Source: Hymenolepis diminuta
Taxonomy: Eukaryota; Platyhelminthes; Cestoda; Cyclophyllidea; Hymenolepididae
NCBI GenBank assembly: GCA_900708905.1
Contig: CAADRB010000043.1
Location: 257,514-321,513 of the forward strand
Direction of reading: 5' to 3'
Length of the DNA: 64,000 nucleotides
Below the pieces are notes generated by a model. That model did not search any database, was not told the DNA's origin, and worked only from the letters and a program-made list of their open reading frames with translations. Positions 12,998 through 28,330 of this stretch are shown here, in pieces; the first letter of the stretch is position 1; each line of letters starts with the position of its first letter. A program made the translations under genes and the position numbers.

Positions 12998-13578
12998 TCA
13001 ATTATTTGAGAAGTCGGTTATTTGACTCGGATCTCCTTTAATACTTTTCATATTTCGAAGTATTGGGATGCAACAGCAACACTTCTTCCGTATCCTCCGA
13101 CCCACATTCCTCAGCCGGTTGCGAAAGAATTTAAAGAAGAATATATACGTATAACCATGAATAGCAAACTGTATATCCTTAGTCGAGTTAAAGAGCCGAC
13201 TCAATTCGGCTACAACACTGGATTCACATTGTGGTGTATTGGAATCATGTCCAGTTCGAACGCAAGTCACAACGACAAATGGAATAGTAAAGGCAAAGGA
13301 TACAAAGGATATCAGTAGATAAGCGATTACTCGTTTCATCTCTGTTCTTCCTTCGTTCTGATCACTTCCAGTTGACATCTTTCTTCTATGAGATCCCTGT
13401 GCAGTCAGAAGATTCTTTCGACGCCGTAAAAATTTCACCATTTGGCCAATGATGATAAAATTGATTAAGATGAGTAAGAATATTGGAATGAGAAATGAGA
13501 GGATTGTCACGTTCACTTTGGTGTAGTAATTCATACCTTCGTGTGTCCTGAATGTACAGATCACCGTTTGAGTTACAT
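12998..13578 (-). CDS. Rhodopsin-like GPCR, last coding exon (TM5-TM7 and tail)
   Basis: This exon encodes residues 184-376 of the receptor; the first codon is shared with exon 1. The acceptor reads TTGAATTTCAG just before base 13578 and is in phase 1, as is the donor at 28860. It begins in extracellular loop 2 with the conserved Cys191 expected to pair with Cys98. TM5 (about 205-230) has Pro215. Loop 3 is basic. TM6 (about 267-289) has Pro283. TM7 (about 305-332) is followed by a basic helix-8 region, a CCCC run at 350-353 suited to palmitoylation, and a TGA stop. The usual TM7 NPxxY is HGYTY, and the usual TM6 CWxP is FTIP. The overall look is that of a peptide-receptor-like orphan; the ligand is unknown. 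Confidence 0.9.
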
Positions 13579-14544
13579 CTGAAATTCAATAAAAATTGCA
13601 CTTGATAGATATACAAATTTAACTGTTACATTATAATCATGAAGGCTAATGTCAGTTTTCTATTCGGATAACAAATTAGTAACCCACGGCACTTTCTTTA
13701 AATTGTAGTCAGTTTGATTAGACACCTTGTTCTGTAAACATAAGAATTTATACTGAATCAGGAACTTCGGCATAAATAGATGCAAAAGAATGATAGTTTT
13801 TTAACTTAAAAATCACCACCTACCATAACCTTGATAATTAAACTACGACCAGACGTTCTCGAAAGTGTTAAGGAACGAAACTTTTAGGGATATAGGGGCT
13901 ATGTGGAAATCATGGCTTTAAGACTGAAACCTCCTAATTTAAACTTCTCTTCCCCAGAGTAAGTAGTATGTTAAAATCTATGAACCCTTGTTTTGATAAT
14001 ATATTTGGTACATAGTTTAACTATTAGCACAGAAGGAAGGAATATAGTTTAAGTATACGTGCATAAAGCGACAGTTTGAAAAGATAAGTAAATGGATCAT
14101 GTACTTTCTAAAATTAGATGTGAACTTTTTGTCAAGAAGAAAATCCTGATATTACTATAACAACTGTATTTCAGCAGCGACAGCAGCGATATTTAGAGAA
14201 TTGAAGTTAGAGTATAAAATAAAGGGGTTGGATTCAAAAGAGTATCAAAAAGCAGTACATTTTAATATCACTTTTTCAGCTTGAACAAAATGCAATATTA
14301 CAAGAGATTAAAAACATAAAATATAGAGAGTGAAAAGGGGAATCAGCCAAATCAATATAACGAAAATAGTAGAAATAAAAGTAATGGAAAAGTTTCCATT
14401 TGCTTTGTCTCCTAATGATGTGAGCCGAAGGAAAACACTGCATGTACATTTTATTTGCTTTGATATAAATTAGGTTTGAGTATACAGAACAGTTAAATGT
14501 CGGCAAACATATCACAGGCCTCTAAGCACTTTACTAATTAGTGA

Positions 14545-14720
14545 TCAGAAGTAGACTAGCAAGCAACCTGATTAGCCAATACAGATGCTTTTGTCAGCAC
14601 ATAGGTCACAGTGAACGTGCAAAGACCAATGAGAAGATTCGACTCCACATATATTCGGTTTCAGTTCCATGTAGCTGAAGAGGATCCTGACTGTTATGGC
14701 AAGACGGTCACTTCCCCTCT
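14545..14720 (+). repeat. Dispersed repeat family C copy inside the intron
   Basis: It shares ACAGATGC-x-TTTGT (14580-14593) with the reverse complement of the 4.3 kb copy. It shares GACCAATGAGAAG (14626-14638) with similar blocks at 8273 and 12274. It is less AT-rich than the rest of the intron. It lies antisense to the receptor transcript. Confidence 0.45.
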
Positions 14721-17700
14721 TCTTTATAATAGTTAATGTCTATTTGTTCATCTTTCTACCTTTCATATCCTCACTGGTCTTTATGCCATATCTGTAAGAT
14801 ATTGTTTAATAAGTCTTTTTTAGACAACCTTCTACGATAGTGTGCAGAGTTTAAATATGGTCTGATCTACGTAAGTAATCCACATATAGCCACCATGCCT
14901 ATCAGAATGCGGAGGAGTACTGCTCTTGACATCTTGAAATGGCAAAGCATAATATAAGGTTGATATAAATTATAAAAACATCATGATCAGCATTCAGTTT
15001 TCACTGAGTTTAAACTTAATATTTTAGTGACTTTAATAAATCCACGACACGTTTAATAGCTATTTTTGTTTACATATCGGCCACTAAATAATAAATTACA
15101 CAGAATTTTAATGAGGTTGATAAAGGAGAATATTGTTTAATTTGAAATTTGAAAATTGAAGAGAATATGATTTGAATTCGCTACTGAAACATTTCAAATT
15201 TTTAGAAACTTGACCAAAGCTAGATATTGAATCCTATTTCATGCCAAATATAAGGTAGGACCAATGTGTTATACAATTAAGTCTTAGGAATAACGTAGAT
15301 ATTATATCAAAATATTGACATTACTTGCTCCATAATTTGCAAAACTGATCTTTAATCGAATACTTAAAAAGAATCTTTTTCTTTCCAATAAAAATTGTCA
15401 AAATTTAACTATTCATTATACAATTCCTTGATTAACTTGTATATTTGGTGTAATCTTCAAGTCATAATTTTGATCTAGTGCGTATAATTTTATAACTTGC
15501 GGTCTGACATTGAAAAAAGCCCATTTCAAAATCTCCCGAATAACTCTGAAAGATTCAAAGTAAGCCTTATACATTTTTCCCCAAAGTTTGTTCAAAATCA
15601 AACGTTAAGAATGATGCTACAAAATGTTCAACTGTAGAAAACATGTTAGAAAATGTTGGAGTTTCGTTTTTCTCAAATTTTAATTCCATAATTAAAACAG
15701 TTGATTAGTGCTAAAATTAACAAAAAGGAATTTAAAACTGTATTTAAATTTCTAATTCCAGTTGACGATCTCTGCTAGCCAAGCTTATGATTTGAAATAT
15801 TATTTTACATAGCTTTTCACTCCTGGGCCATTTGGCTCGACGTCTACATTTTTTAACTATTTATCATTTTTCTACCGCCTTCTGATTTTAAAGTAATTCT
15901 TTTTGCTGAAGGATAGTACTGTTTTCAACATTGGAAATAATTTCTTTTCTTATTTAAATTATTTGAATGCGGTTTATTTTCTATTCAAAGTTCAAGCGCG
16001 ACTTCATGAATTCCAATGCATCGTCTTATCCACTCCTATCTCTCCTTACCACGATGACCCACTTTTAATTAATATAAACCAAACGCCCTTGGCTAGGTCT
16101 TCTCCTCCCTCCCCCCATGACCTTACCGCTTGTCGATAGGCCGTAGGACTAACTAGGATGGGATTAACTGACCTTAAAAAAGTGTACAACTCGTAGTCTG
16201 TCAAATGGACAGTTTTTAGACTCCCAATAAACAAATTTGTATCTAGTGCGATAAAAATTATCTAATAATGATAAAAAATGATTACATTCTTGCATTTATA
16301 TTTGTATTTGCTTGAAATCAAGCCTCAGATCTTGGTAACCGAATTTACATTTACTCGCTAAAAACGTAGGTTACAAACAATATACAATAGATCATGAAAA
16401 CATTAAAGTGAATGAGATCCTCACTGTAATTAGTACTATAATAAGATATTAGTTTTATTTGTCAAATTCATTGATTGTGTTTTCCCCAAAATTGTTAAAG
16501 TTATTTATCATAATTTTTTTAATAAAATGTAAAAAATGAATTAAATAAATAAATAAGACAATATATTGTCTAAAAAACGGGAAAATGGGAATTATTTGAT
16601 ATTCCGAATTGTCCAACTTGTCCATTTCGAAGTGGGCACATATGTATGATTTATTCATCTGGGTTGGTTGGAGAGAAATATAATGCACGTCAGTTACGAC
16701 CCCTTAGTTTACTGTTTTAGACTTCTCCATAAATTTGCACAAAGAAATAATAAGATTTAATTTAATTTATATGAAGTTCAACATTTCTGATATTTTTTCA
16801 TTTGGGGTATCTCAATATTGAACCAGTCATCGGAAATTCTACTCAGCATACGATAGATGTATTAATACTCACTAAAGGCCGAATATTTTGAAGTTTTTAT
16901 CGTGGGAATAAAACTGACCACAGGTGACAGAAAACGTTTATTGAGAGAAAATGCAGAGAAAGACGAAAAAGTTGTAAATAATATCAAAATAAAAAAATTC
17001 TTTGGATAACTAATTTTTGGTTCGGGTTGTGCAAGATTTCCTTTATAGATAGTTCTCTACTCCATCTTCCAGTATTTAAATATCCTGTCATGTCACCTAA
17101 AGTTCTGAGATAACTCATTTTCCTTAAATCCAGTCCCTATTGACCAGTTGACTACGTTGGATCATAGAACATAACAATTCAATACATTTCAGTTCTTATT
17201 GTCAAGGTTGTAGTAAGACGAGTCCATAAGCCGTTTCCTTCTTAGAACTTCAATTTTTCAAAATCTTTAATATTCATATCCAATGATCAACCCCTCAATA
17301 TTTCCTTCTGGCATCTGGACCTCTCTCATTTCCCTTCATCTGTATTTCATTGCTGGTAATAAATAAAATTTCATCGTTTTATTAATTAAAAGTTACTTAG
17401 TATTGAATAAGGTAGAATAAAGATTGCTTTTATTAAATCCCCTTTCTCAGACACCAGACATCTGAAAGTGTCAGTCTGGGTGAATGGACAGTATTTTTTT
17501 GAAGGGTTCGGTTAAGAAGCAAAGTATTAAAAAATGAGTTAGAACGGAAATGTCATATGCTGCATCCCGGTTTTGATAATAAACCAGTATCTTTCCTTCT
17601 TAAAATTAACCTCAAAAAAAGATCACATGAAACGAAATATAGGAAGGAAAAACAACAGTCGAAACTGATACTCTCAGTAGATGGCATTTAAAGAATATGA

Positions 17701-20700
17701 TAACCTTGATGTGAACTGTTTTAATCGTTGTTTTAGGTTACTAATATTTTCCGACCTTCAAAGACACTACATTAATTGAGGAGTTCGGAGAGGCATAAAA
17801 ATGGATGTCACGAAGGTGCACAGAACTGGCATTGACCAAGAGTAATTTTATACCTGTGAAAGTTTGATGAACGCTTATGCTATTAATTAACTGCCTTATA
17901 TCGGAATTGAATATACGTTCGACAGTGCTAAAATATAATAAATGCTTTACATGATTTAACAATAAAAAAGTTTTCATAGCATTTCGAGGTAAACTGATTC
18001 AAATTTTATTGCTCAATGTTGGATTAGAGCTTTTGACTGCTTCTAGGATGACCTCAGTATATAGCTGCTAAATGTGAATTCTGGGATGTTTAAAACCCAT
18101 CATCCCAGGCTGCTAAATAGCCAGCCACTTTGTACCCCGAAGTTAGAATATTTAAGAAAAGTTGAGCACGTTTATTAACTCAAGAAATAGAAAGGAGAGC
18201 ATTTGAAGAGGTCTGTTTCACACTGTGCTAACAGATAACTTGTAAACAAAGAGGGAATCGCACTGACGTACTACGCGTCCTAGATTTAAGCCATTATACA
18301 AAGATCTTATCAGTTTGGTAGACCGAACCTTAGACCTGACATAATTCCCATTAAACAGACATGTCAGAACTCACTCACAAATGGAGATGCAAATAGTGGA
18401 CTGAAATTTCGCCATAGTGAATAAGTAAAACCCAACAGCATTAATCAGATAAAAATGGCTGAAGTTAGAGATTGATTTAGGAAGAATAGAAGAGCAATAT
18501 TTAGATTGGGGAAAATCAGGAAAACCATTTAATAAATAATGTTTACAGTTAACTCTCGGAAAGGAATGAGTAAATAACAATACACTTGTGCAGTAGCTTT
18601 AACGTGGAGAAACTGAAATATTCAAAAAAATACTTTTGTTTAAAGGAACTATTCAATGCTCCAAAAATTTCAATGAGACCCTATTCATTCGCCTTACGTT
18701 TTTAAAGGCTAGATATCTGCACTTTATTGTGGGCTTAAAATGGCCCAAATCATTAAACAATAGTTTGGTACAATTTCTAATCCCAAAAAGGACATCAGAG
18801 AGAAACTGAGCTAATGCGCATTACTTTTCAAAATGCTAAACTGAATTAAAAAGGTTAATTTCATTAAAAATTGTTGCATTAATGCAAGAGAAATCTCATA
18901 CATTTACAATTTTTTGGTACATGCAGATAGTTAAAAATCTTAGAGAGTTGAGACAAAGTCATTTATAATCTCCGGATGCAAGTCGATCGGAGGTGAAAAT
19001 TATGGAAAATTGGTGTCATGGCGGATTCAAGAAATATCAGTTTTGAATTAATTCTGTAAAGCAAGCTGGCTATACCAAATTAAGAAAGGTTTTAGAAACA
19101 TTTAAGAACTCATATTTATTATATTTTACTAGATTATTCAAAAAGATTCAGCGTAATTTTTGGTTTTTTAAAGTTTCAGAAGTTTCGGTGCTTAGATGAT
19201 AAAGTAGCTGAGTGTTGAATTTCAATTCAGCTCTAGTCTATTGCTTCGGAAATAAACAGGCATCAAATCCCAATGTTAACCATCATTTCTGTCCTAGATG
19301 TGCAATTTCTTGGCAAAATATGAATTCTAAAATTATTTATAGAAAATCGATTTTAAATACAATATTCTATTTGAAAAAAATCTCCTCCTTCTTTAAAATG
19401 TAATAGTCTACAGAAAATATATAATATAAAAATTTATGATAATATTATCTAAAATTAATATTTTCACCGGTGTAATAATTGAAATTTTATCAAAAAAAAC
19501 AAAAATATTTTATGGAGGAAGGGCTGTTCTTAGAAATCGAGGAAAATAGAAAAAATGGATTTATATTAGTCAGCGAAATATATCTAGGTGGACTAAAACT
19601 CAGTACTCATTTGTTGTACAGTGACCACGTATATCTGGTGAATTTGCGTGAACTTGACCTAAAAGCTACGGGTTTAAAAGCATACCACCGCATTCCTGAT
19701 AATTTTTACACATACCGTCAAATGAATATAAGTTTACCGTTCCATTTGACGAGTTTTTTGCTACCTTAAGCATTTAATAACGTGTATTATTAAATAGCCC
19801 CATTGTAAGAATATGAAATTAAGCCAATAACACAAAATGCAGTAAAATAACGTAAATGAGTCATTAATTGACCGATCTATCATGAATGGAACAGGCTTTA
19901 AAGTCAATTCCCATCTCTAGCTTGATAAATCTGCCTCAAGAGAATTCGAGCAGAAACTCTGTAGGGGAAGGCAATCAACTTTATGCAAATGTTGGCGAAA
20001 ACAAACGAATTACACTTTCGGTAGAATCACTATTGCACAGGTGGAACTATCAACAAGAAATATATTTACTTAATTTCCAGCTGCCTAAATTTTTTAAAAG
20101 ATAAGAACTAATGAAGCGTCACATATCTGAATGTTGTCTACCATGATAACAACAAAACCAGTACACGAATTATTCAGAGACCACTTTTGAAGGCCGCAAT
20201 AAATAGCAGCTCATATTCTTCAGAGCTAACAATTGCCGATTTAGAAATTTCTTACCTCATGGATTCAATCTCCATACCATTTCCTCAAGCCATTTTTCAT
20301 TAGTTTTGGATATGCATCTGTTTGTTCGTCTAGTATATTATGAAGTATTTTTATCATAAATTATTTTTTCTGCCTAAGTTTTCAATACAGCAATGATATC
20401 TGGAGTTGTGTTAAAATGATTCCATAAAAGAAAAGTTAATAACCATTTAATTTATCAGACATCATTCAAATAAGTCGCATAAATAGGTACTACTTAAGTC
20501 CAACAGCAAATGAATTCACAAAGTTTTTTGATTTTATCACCAATCATTTATAATATGCAATCTCAAAAAAGATAACATTTATGAAAGATTGTATATTCTG
20601 AATTTTCTGCCAGAGCTAGAAATAACATGTGGAGTGCCTTTTCCAGATAAGAATTCTTTCATATATTTTATTTGCTTTCGAGAACAAGGTCGCCTTTTCG

Positions 20701-23700
20701 AGGAATTGGCTTACGTTAAGGACAGAAGAGTGATGGAAAATGAAACAATAAAAACTCAATGTTTAAAAATAAACTTGAGTAATAAAAAATCTAGGATATT
20801 TTTGGGTATAACATGATCATGGGAAAAAAAATAAATGTTTATGTAAGTTAAAGAAATATTTCAAAATCTAATAGACCAGGTCGCATTTTAAACAAAGTCC
20901 AGACAAATTTTTGTTTTATACAAATCTAAAATTAGGTTTATTTTAGTTCCGACAGACTAATTAATCCCAACAATGCATATTTTTTATGCCTTCTCATTAC
21001 TAGAAAGATCATTCTCATTATAGATGAGCATTATTTCTAAATCATAAGATATTTTATTTCATTTTCTTACATTTTGTTACTTTCAAGTGCTAATGGCCCA
21101 TAAAATCACATGCGCAGATCTGACAAGTCATAGACTATGTGAGCTTCTTATCATGAGAATTCCCGCTCTTCGGATAACATTGTGAATAAAGAAATGACTC
21201 CTTTCAAAAATAAAAATATTAAAAGAGATCTACATGTCAAATTTTTCTCACCTACCGAGTAAAATTTCATTGGAAGTTTTGTTCGAGAGCTTAGGTTAAA
21301 AGTGAATTATTACAATTTCACTGAATAAGAACGTGGATGATAGATAAATTTATATATCAGATTTTAATTATAATAGGGTACTTTGAGATCTAAATCTTCG
21401 ACTTATTGTTAAATAGATAATAAATAAATAATAAAAGTTAAAACATTTTTCATTAGATAATAAATGTGTTTTATCTCTGAATTTGGCGAGATGAAATAAT
21501 CTCAAGTGTAAAAATTCTTAAGAGCTTAACCATTGCAAGTTTTAATTTTAAAAGTGTATTAATTTTTTGCTGATCAGAGAAGAGAGAGAGAGGGAGTTTA
21601 AAAAATGCTCTTATTTATGCCTTAAAAATGCTATAACCATGAAAAATATAATAGGTTGAATAGAAATGGATTTTGAGCCATAATTCTACTGTACATTTCG
21701 GTCCAGTAGTTTGCAATTCTCTTTGAAATTTATTTTAATTGCTCCTTTCTATTTTAACATCGTAAGAAAAGCATTTATGATTTCATTTGATCAATCGCCT
21801 TGAAGAGAGTACGTAAACGCCTTAGCTTTGCCTAAGTTAACTGCATTGTGGGGTGGCTGTGTGCATGTATCATCAACGCAATACCAAGTCCGTTTTGTCG
21901 ACAAAAATAGGCAGATAATTTTTTATGTTAAAAATACAATTTTGATATAAAGGCGTATAGGTTTGTATATATATCTCACTTAAAGAATAAAGGGGAAGGG
22001 TAAACTATAATAATTTCTTTCCGGAAAATTAAATTTATCTCTAGAGCTTGAGATGCATTTTACACCACTGTGTTCCTAAAATCTGTTGAATACACGAAGA
22101 GTTCTATTTTGTTAAAGATTAGGGGACAATTGCACTGATTCTCGGAAACAGATATTTGAATTATCTTCCGGTCTCGTGGTTAGGTATTTCACAATAGTTC
22201 TAATTTGTTTGAGCTCTCAAGAAAGCTAGCATCCGAATTTTAGCACATTTATGGAATAAATGCTTGTGCCACTTCTGCACGGCGTTTAGCTGGTGTACGC
22301 CAGAATTTGCAACAGTAAAGCCAATTAAAACGTTTTTCTTCAAGGAATATGAAATATGAATATCTTATACATTTGACCAGTTTGGTGGTGATTTATATAA
22401 TTAATATAGTTGTTTAAAAAAATATATTTGAAATTTTTGAATAAAAGTACTGGGTTAATTTTAATGTTAACTAGTATTATTCAGCAAGTTTCTTGACATT
22501 CATGGAAAAAGGAACAGTAGAATTCCATAAGCTGCCGTCAAAACTACTACTACTACAAAAACGAAATTCAAGATTTTGACCTTTATAACATTCAAAACTA
22601 AAACCCAATAATACATCGATAAGGCAAAATAAAAAGAGATAACACTTCGTCTTTATTTCCTATTTTTAATTGGTCCCTTCTCTTGACGCTTATTGGACTA
22701 TTTTACATCCTTGATTGTAATTGTTTATCTCACCATGGCTGCTTATAAGCACCGGCAAAATTACGATAACACAAAACTATTTCTTTACTTGGTTGAATAA
22801 TAATAGATTTGAAAATCTTTCAAACTCAAAAATGCATATCCTTTTATTTGTGACGATAGGGTTGCATTAGTAAAACATAAGGCAAGAAACACTAGAAACA
22901 AGCATTTTGCAAACATAATTTAATTTAAATTCTCTTTAATTTTAGTCACAAATGTTGCCTAGTTTTCTTTTGTTAAAGCAAATTTTCCAACACAGGAATA
23001 AAGTTCGTTCAATAATAATTCGGAATATGTTACTTATGAATTAATTATTGTAAAATCTTCAGGTTTTGCTTTATAAAGAGTTGTGAAAATTTATTCCAAT
23101 CTCATCTAATCCATTTTCAGTAGAATTGATTTAACTAATCAAATATCCTTAGGCACGTATTCTTATCCATGAGCCTGGAGTTAAATGATAAGGATTTGAC
23201 ATTAATTCATAAAAAAATTAGCTCCTCGATTTGAATAATATTACAAAAAAGGTCTTAAATTCAAGGAGGTAAGACTCGATACATTCCTTCTATATTTTAT
23301 TTTTATTACTGACTCCCAATCCTCATTCATTTTCTTATTGAACCAGGTCATTGTTTTAGATGATTTCCCACTACTCCAATTGGTAAAGTCTTTGTTGCCG
23401 TTGTTCTATGGTCATAAAGAACGGTCTCAGCCACCAAAATCTTATGTAATGTAGATTGGTAAATAAATAATTGAGCAGACCACATAAACATACATTTTGG
23501 AAAGTGAGATGCATGGGAAATTTACAGTTTGCCTCTTGCGAAATTTCTTTTCCGTTTTTGGACAACTTTTATGTCTTCCTATTTTGGCGATAAAGGTTAT
23601 GTTTGGCTAACGATCGCAAGTACGCAGCCAAATGTACCTACTTATAATGCACACACAATTGCAGTTTGATTTGGTGCAATTCCTCTCTATACATTCTAAA

Positions 23701-26700
23701 ATAGCTCTTCAAACGGAAAAGGAAGCCCTGCTAAAACGACATTAACGGAAACACTATTCTTCGGGCACAGTAATCAGCAAAAGCTTCTATTGTCCACTGT
23801 TTTAAGTCCTGCAAGGGATGAAGTTTATTAAAACGCTACTTATCGAAAATTCATAATCAATTCTGACATCAGAATTCGTGCAAATCGGTTAAAAGTTCAT
23901 TTGAAAAGCATTTTTCAAATCTATTTCCTCTCAGTTGTAGTTATCCATCCAGTTGTCCTATTTGTATATTACTTACCATCTTCACAAATGAGCAGATATA
24001 GATAAAAGAAGTTCCTTGCACTCCACAGGAAAAAATAATAACTGAAGCCACCATTTAAAAACTTTTGCGCCGCTCTTTGATTTATCTTCACACTCTTGGC
24101 GAAAAAGAAGAAAAGAATAAAAAAGTGGTGTGCTAAAGTGCTCGGTTAAAACAATTATTATTAATTAGCTTTGAATATCGCCAAATTTGAATTCACCAGG
24201 TAACCAATACGGATAACTTAAAATTGTACCAAGCCATTCATGAGAAATGTGATAATTGAAAGCACCCAAAATTTAAATGCGATAAGAAACCTTATGTCCT
24301 GACTTCGTCATCTAATTCCACTTGCTCCCAGTTATTCCAAATATTGGATTACTTTTCTAATACCTCTGTTCAGATTTTTTCCTATGATCTAAACAAAATT
24401 TAAAATATCAGTTATTCTTAAATAATGCATCTTTGAAATAGTGATATTAATATAAAATCATAAAAACTTGACTCTAATACAAAATAAATTTAAAATTTAT
24501 AAACTACTTCGTTAAATAAAAACGAACAGTTACACGGACTCAGTGACGATTTTCGGTGTCTTAACCATATAATTAATAGCATCAGCGCAGGCAAATGCTA
24601 CATTTTGCCTCGTGTTTGAGTTTATTGTCAACTGTCCCGGCTTTTCTGTAGACCTATTATTGTGTAAACAAATAACAAACATATTTGGAAAATTATTTTC
24701 TCGCTTTATTTGGCTAAGGAGCTATCTACACATTTTTATATTCAACACCAATATCTGGATAATTTGAACTTAGAAAATCCTAAGTATTTACAAATATATA
24801 TGTGTTAAAAAATAAAAGTCTCTATCAAAAAATATAAAGATATATATGCATTAATTATTATAAATCTGCAGTCTTTGTATCATAGAAGTCTTAATACTTT
24901 GCAATTAATTGATGCTCAACTAATTTCCACTGCGAAATGGTAGTTAGAGCAACGGAAGACAAGTTTCTGTAATTACCCCATCTCTGTAAAAAGTGGCTGT
25001 CAACTTCGAGCTTTTAAATTGCTGGTAACAACGTATATATTAATTCAGTATAATGTAGCAAATATATTATGATTTAAAAATTTGGCAGATTTTGTGCTAG
25101 TTCTTTCAAACTGAGTTATTCCACTTTATTACGTTAAATTTATAATCACCTGAGATTGAGCCGTCTTTGTTAAAATACAATTTGCAAACAACTCTTATTT
25201 ACATGAATTAGCACTATCTGCCCTAAGTACCAGTTCTGAAACCCAAAACTGTTTATTGCAGATGTAGATTGAGTGATTTTAAAAAAATTAATTACATTTA
25301 TCAGTTGTCTTTTAAATATTCACTTTAGAAATCAATAAATTGCTTGTATCATATTTATTTATTTTTAAGTTTCACTTGAGTGAGAATTTATACTAATATA
25401 TCTTACAACTTTCAAACTATTTTAAACTGTTCTGAATGGAAAAAGATTAAAATTGTTACTATTTTTTAATTCGATTTGAATTTTATTCGTAAGAAGATTT
25501 TATTGCGGTCCTAAATCCAGAATTCCGAAAACTAACAAAAGCTTTATTTATCAACTTTTGCTTACTTGGCGCCTACTTTTATAAGGGGTTTATAAAAAAG
25601 TGCAAATTAATCACTCACAGTTAATGTGAATTAAATAAATATCTTCTGTATGTATGAAAATTGAATTTCTTTAATCTAAGAATTGTTCAGAAAAATATTT
25701 TGAAACCATAAGATGAAAGTTAATTTATTGAACATATAATGGATTATCAATTTTTCTCTTTATTCAGTTTTTTTGAAATGGTCCATTTTGTTACACTTCA
25801 TTCCTACCATAATTTAGCAATGACTTTTGTGAGTTTGATGAAAAAAATACTTGTAGTTACATATTAATGTCTCGGTTAAATCCTTTTTAGTCCACTTGTT
25901 AACCAATTTTTCTCTGACAAAGCAATATCCCACCAGTAACACTTTCACATTTCATCTTTTGGTAAAGAGTTCGTTTCCTCGCGAAGGACTGTAATCATTT
26001 ATGCTATTATGCCCGTGCTTGGCTTAGTGTAGGGAATACATGGCTGAATGAAGTATTTATAAGGTAAACTTTGCATCATTCGAGTTTGTATCGATTGTAT
26101 AAATTTTAGTGAAAAAAGAACTGATAATGCACATAAATAATATTTGAAGTTTTATGCATCATGTTTGAGGCAACCTTTCTCAGTGACGAGTTTTTCTCTT
26201 TTGACCACTTTGTATTTGTCGATTAGATGAATCAAAATTAGGAAATGTTTTAGGAATACTCATCAAGTGGCAGTGAGGGTAAGTTCTAGACATCATTAAA
26301 CGTGATTGATCAATTCAGCCAGGAATAATGCACTCTAATTTGATGTTTCAACAAATAATTCTAATTATAAAATCAAACCTTTTAAAGCATAATATTATAT
26401 ATTTTGGAGGGTGTCAAATAAAACGGAACCAAATAAATACTATTTATTAAATATCAATCTTGAAAAAAAAATCCAGCAAAAATTTGCTTTTAGAATGGAA
26501 AAATGCTCTCAAAACAAACAATTTATAATAATCTCTTAAACACATTTGAAATAATACTGTTTTCATTTTAATTCAGACGTTTAAAGAGCGTTATGCCGTT
26601 TTCAAGACAGTTTGACACAAGAGTAATTCACAATTGTCATTTGAAGTAGCGGAGTTATGCGCAAATATATTTCGTTAATCTCACCGAATAAGTTTTGTCA

Positions 26701-28277
26701 GGGCAAAAGATTTTATACTTGAAATCATGGGAACTCAGGCGAATACAAAATGGTTCATCAATTTGGTAGTGAGGAGAAGAGAGTTATAAAATAGAAACAG
26801 ATTAATAAAAGCTAAATTCAATTGCTTCCTGGATTCAATTTTAACAATTTTATCTAATTTATAAAAGTTGGGCTCTTCATATTCTTTTATTCAAAATTTC
26901 TTATCTTGAAAATCGTCTTCTGGCCTAATAATTAAAATGTCAAAAGCTCATTGAACTTTTGCGAATTCGGATGGTTGGTCATGGTACTTCATGTATTTAT
27001 CACTCTTCCCTACAAAGTAATACTGAGCTACTACTTGAAACCAACATTTCGTTTCAGATTTACTTACGTAGTTTGACAATACTTCTTTTTTTAACAAAAC
27101 TGACAATATGCGGTTTCACTCACGTTGCTGATTAGTATTTAGAGCTAATTGTCTACAAATTCACCAAATTCCTCTGTATATTTGATAATAAGTGCTGACA
27201 GGTGCTTCTATAATTTTAAAGAGATGTGATAAATCGTGGAAATGAAAAAGCAAATGCAAAATAGGCAAAAGATGTCATCAAATGATAAGTGAAATGTTCT
27301 TAACTATTAGTTAGAAGAAAATTAGTTACTCAAAATGAATTCTATCTTACTTCTGGAATTTAGCTTCAAAATTCATATCGGTTGAAATCAGTTAAAATTT
27401 GAATTTTTGATATTTTAGTGTTATTTGATGCTCTGAGTTTGAGATGAATCGAATCTTCTTTACAAATTTCATATTTATTGAATATTTTAAATTCAACTAA
27501 TTCCTATTTATTCAATCTCTGAAAATCCTCAACAAGTGCAATTTTCCAAATTATGTAAAATCTGTATGATTAATAAGACAGTTAGTTGTTTTCCTTGAGT
27601 AAATATTCCCTTCAGCTTCAGTCACTTCCCAAATTCGTACAACTAATGGAAGTATTTTTTCAACCAAATAATCTGAAGATAATAGTTCCGTACCTACATT
27701 AGAACCATATGAATACTTATAAGGGAGAATATTAAAAATGCTTTATCCGTTGATTCTTGCACAAAAGGCTCCTTTAGTGCGCACTTAAAAAACCGATGAA
27801 AAATTTTCTTTTCTTCCAAATTCGAAGGAAAGGTGCGTGCTTTCACATAAAAGTTAATTTCATTTCTGGAAAATTTCCTCGTTTTCTCATCGAATTGTCA
27901 TCAATTTTCTCATTTTACTTTTGTTAATTGCTGACAATTAAAATTCCCATTTTTGGTGTAAATTAAATACACCAGTGATTTCTGTTCAGTCAAGTTTTGG
28001 CCTCTTTATTTGCAATTTTACCTTAAGAAACTTTTTAGGGAAAAAGAACACTTTTAACTTTGATATGCTTTAATCTAGTTACATGTACATTGATATTGTG
28101 TCTGCTAAAATAAAAAATAATTAATTAGTAAACCATTTCAATTTCACATTAAAATAATGAATATTTTCTAAAATCTGTAGTTTTTTGTCACCAAACACTG
28201 TTTTTAATTGCCTTAATGGCAAATAGGTGATCTTTAGTAAATTTAAAATTGTAATGGAATATGTATAAGTTATCACT

Positions 28278-28330
28278 GGTGGCGCATTGGCTAACATGTT
28301 CGGTAATTTAATTAGAGGAATCGAAACTGA
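28278..28330 (+). other. Weak tRNA-like patch (A-box and B-box resemblance)
   Basis: GGTGGCGCATTGG at 28279-28291 resembles a tRNA promoter A box and D arm. GGAATCGAAACT at 28318-28329 resembles a B box, at tRNA-like spacing. The anticodon and acceptor stems do not pair, so this is not a working tRNA gene. It could be the head of a tRNA-derived SINE relic. Confidence 0.25.

Noticed and set aside
12828..13318. Plus-strand frames overlapping the receptor's last exon
   Set aside because: They are antisense to clear GPCR coding sequence and have no protein resemblance.
21577..21596. GA-rich microsatellite-like run
   Set aside because: Too short and interrupted to call a repeat feature.
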